Assembly: GCA_021613375.1 (NCBI GenBank)
Contig: CM038716.1
Coordinates: 6,756,394 to 6,820,393 of the forward strand
From: Megaleporinus macrocephalus
Lineage: Eukaryota > Chordata > Actinopteri > Characiformes > Anostomidae
Reading direction: 5' to 3'
DNA: 64,000 nucleotides
Below are positions 62,779 to 64,000 of the stretch, piece after piece. A model generated the notes under the pieces. It was given only the letters and a program-made list of their open reading frames with translations, did no database searches and was not told the origin of the DNA. The stretch's first letter is position 1. The number at the start of each line of letters is the position of its first letter. The translations under genes were made by a program, and so were the position numbers.

Positions 62779-64000
62779 GTAAGACGCACCAATATGTAAT
62801 GATATGGCAATGAATAATCACTGTACATATACACTCACCAGTTGACATGTTTTATTTGGTCCAATGTATCAAATATATTAAATATATATATATAATAACA
62901 TGGAATAACATGACTGTCCCAAGCACATTTTCACAAAGTTAGATTTTGAATAAAAACAAGAAAATGAATTAATTTTCTGTTTACTCAATCATATATTGAT
63001 AACCCAGATGTCTACTTGTTAGTCTGCTTGGCTAAAAGGTCAGGCATAATATTTTGAAGCCACCCTTAACTAAAACATTTTGTCCCAAAAATGGATATCA
63101 TATGGTGTGACGCCATATTCCTTTTTTTTAAACGGGCAATTGTTTGGAGACCTTTGAGAAGTGGGGGTCCTCCTTCTTTCAGTAGGAAGAACAACTTCTC
63201 ATAAGAACACTGAAAGTTACAAAGAGAGTTATTGCTCTTCATGTTTTCAAGAAAATCAAGTATATCCAGCACTCCTGCTTCAGTTCCCTTTTGCACTTTT
63301 CTTTTGGTGTGACACATTTTACACAAAAATACCCAAATGAAATGACTTTTCAGTCAATATTACCTTTAAAACTATACTTTCATATAGTAATTAGCATGGT
63401 TTTATGATGTTAGCATAAAGGCACATAACTTAATGTCATGCTAAGTACATAAAACCTCATATGGTGTGACACAACATCATAAGGTGTGACAGGGTTTTCT
63501 TGTCACACCATGATTATTTTGTCACACTATATGATATGAACTGCATTTAAATACATAAACAATGCTCATATCATCATATAATGATACATAATTTATAGCT
63601 AATAGTTAAGTTTATTGAATATTTCATCCTTTTAACACATATTGACAGTATAGTTCATTTCAAATTTAATATCTTTACACCAACTCAATTTGGTGTATCT
63701 CTACTTCCCTACTATCTCATTTTCAAGCTGAATCCATGTTAAACTACAGCATTTTGTCACTCAAATGATTCCCTTTATTTATTTAGTTTGAGACAGATTT
63801 TAGTAGATGATGGCGTGTACAGAAATAACAAGGAACTACAGGGAGAGATTAAATGCAGATTCTGTAAGGAGAGAGGAGGCCCTGAGGAAAAGATGAACAA
63901 AGAAAATGGAAACATTTAACTTATTGATAGAGATGCAGGATGCTGAATCAAATAGCCTATACCAGTTGTACAATGAGCAATTATATTGAGACCAAGTTGA
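62779..64000. other. intron 50 with degenerate multicopy-element traces
   Basis: Contains a minus-strand open frame of 86 codons (63066-63326; Cys/Lys-rich start MCKMCHTKRKVQKGTEAG), several copies in both orientations of CATATGGTGTGAC / GTCACACCAT (63100-63535), and on the + strand near 63804 a frame reading RNYRERLNADSVRREEALRKR then a stop. The latter resembles the N-terminal Arg-rich motif of a multicopy fish element family (R-x-Y-R-x-R-x-x-A-D-x-x-R-R-E). No further rnf213 exon was recognised. Confidence 0.35.

Overview
The window is teleost fish genomic DNA. It has AT-rich introns with GT-AG borders, TG and TA microsatellites, and many fish-type interspersed repeats: Tc1/mariner, hAT, PIF/Harbinger-like, L2/Rex-type and RTE-type LINE tails, a Ty3/gypsy scrap and a long foldback element. 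The repeat mix resembles an otophysan (catfish or characin relative). That placement is inference.

One large gene on the + strand fills almost everything from about 2.5 kb to beyond the right edge. It is an RNF213/mysterin-type giant E3 ubiquitin ligase with tandem AAA+ modules. I traced 50 coding exons (5509-62778) whose splice phases all agree. They encode about 4,053 residues. The C-terminal part (human RNF213 has about 5,200 residues), including the RZ-type zinc finger, must lie past position 64000. Both catalytic AAA+ modules (Walker A GETGCGKT and GKPGSSKS, with intact Walker B) and the C3HC4 RING finger are present, so the gene looks functional rather than decayed.

Layout: 1-2470, upstream flank with a 24-bp minisatellite and a Harbinger-like element. 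2479-2582, a likely interferon-responsive core promoter (ISRE-like site, TATA box, short non-coding exon). 5.2-9.2 kb, four tandem copies of one 132-bp symmetric exon that make the N-terminal repeat. 12.5-13.1 kb, a CBM20-like domain. 15-35 kb, the helical stalk in many small exons. 35.3-41.6 kb, the AAA+ core, mostly in two giant exons. 42-55 kb, the AAA-to-RING linker. 55.6 kb, the RING. 56-62.8 kb, the start of the E3 module. 62.8-64 kb, intron with a degenerate multicopy element.

The most notable points are the quadruplicated first coding exon, whose first copy supplies the start codon and carries a perfect ISRE just upstream; an upstream ORF overlapping that start; two GC-AG introns; an acidic, possibly UBA-like insertion before the AAA core; and datable nested transposon insertions (Tc1 in a mariner-type MITE, L2 in another copy, an RTE-type tail in a hAT element with a perfect 8-bp target duplication).
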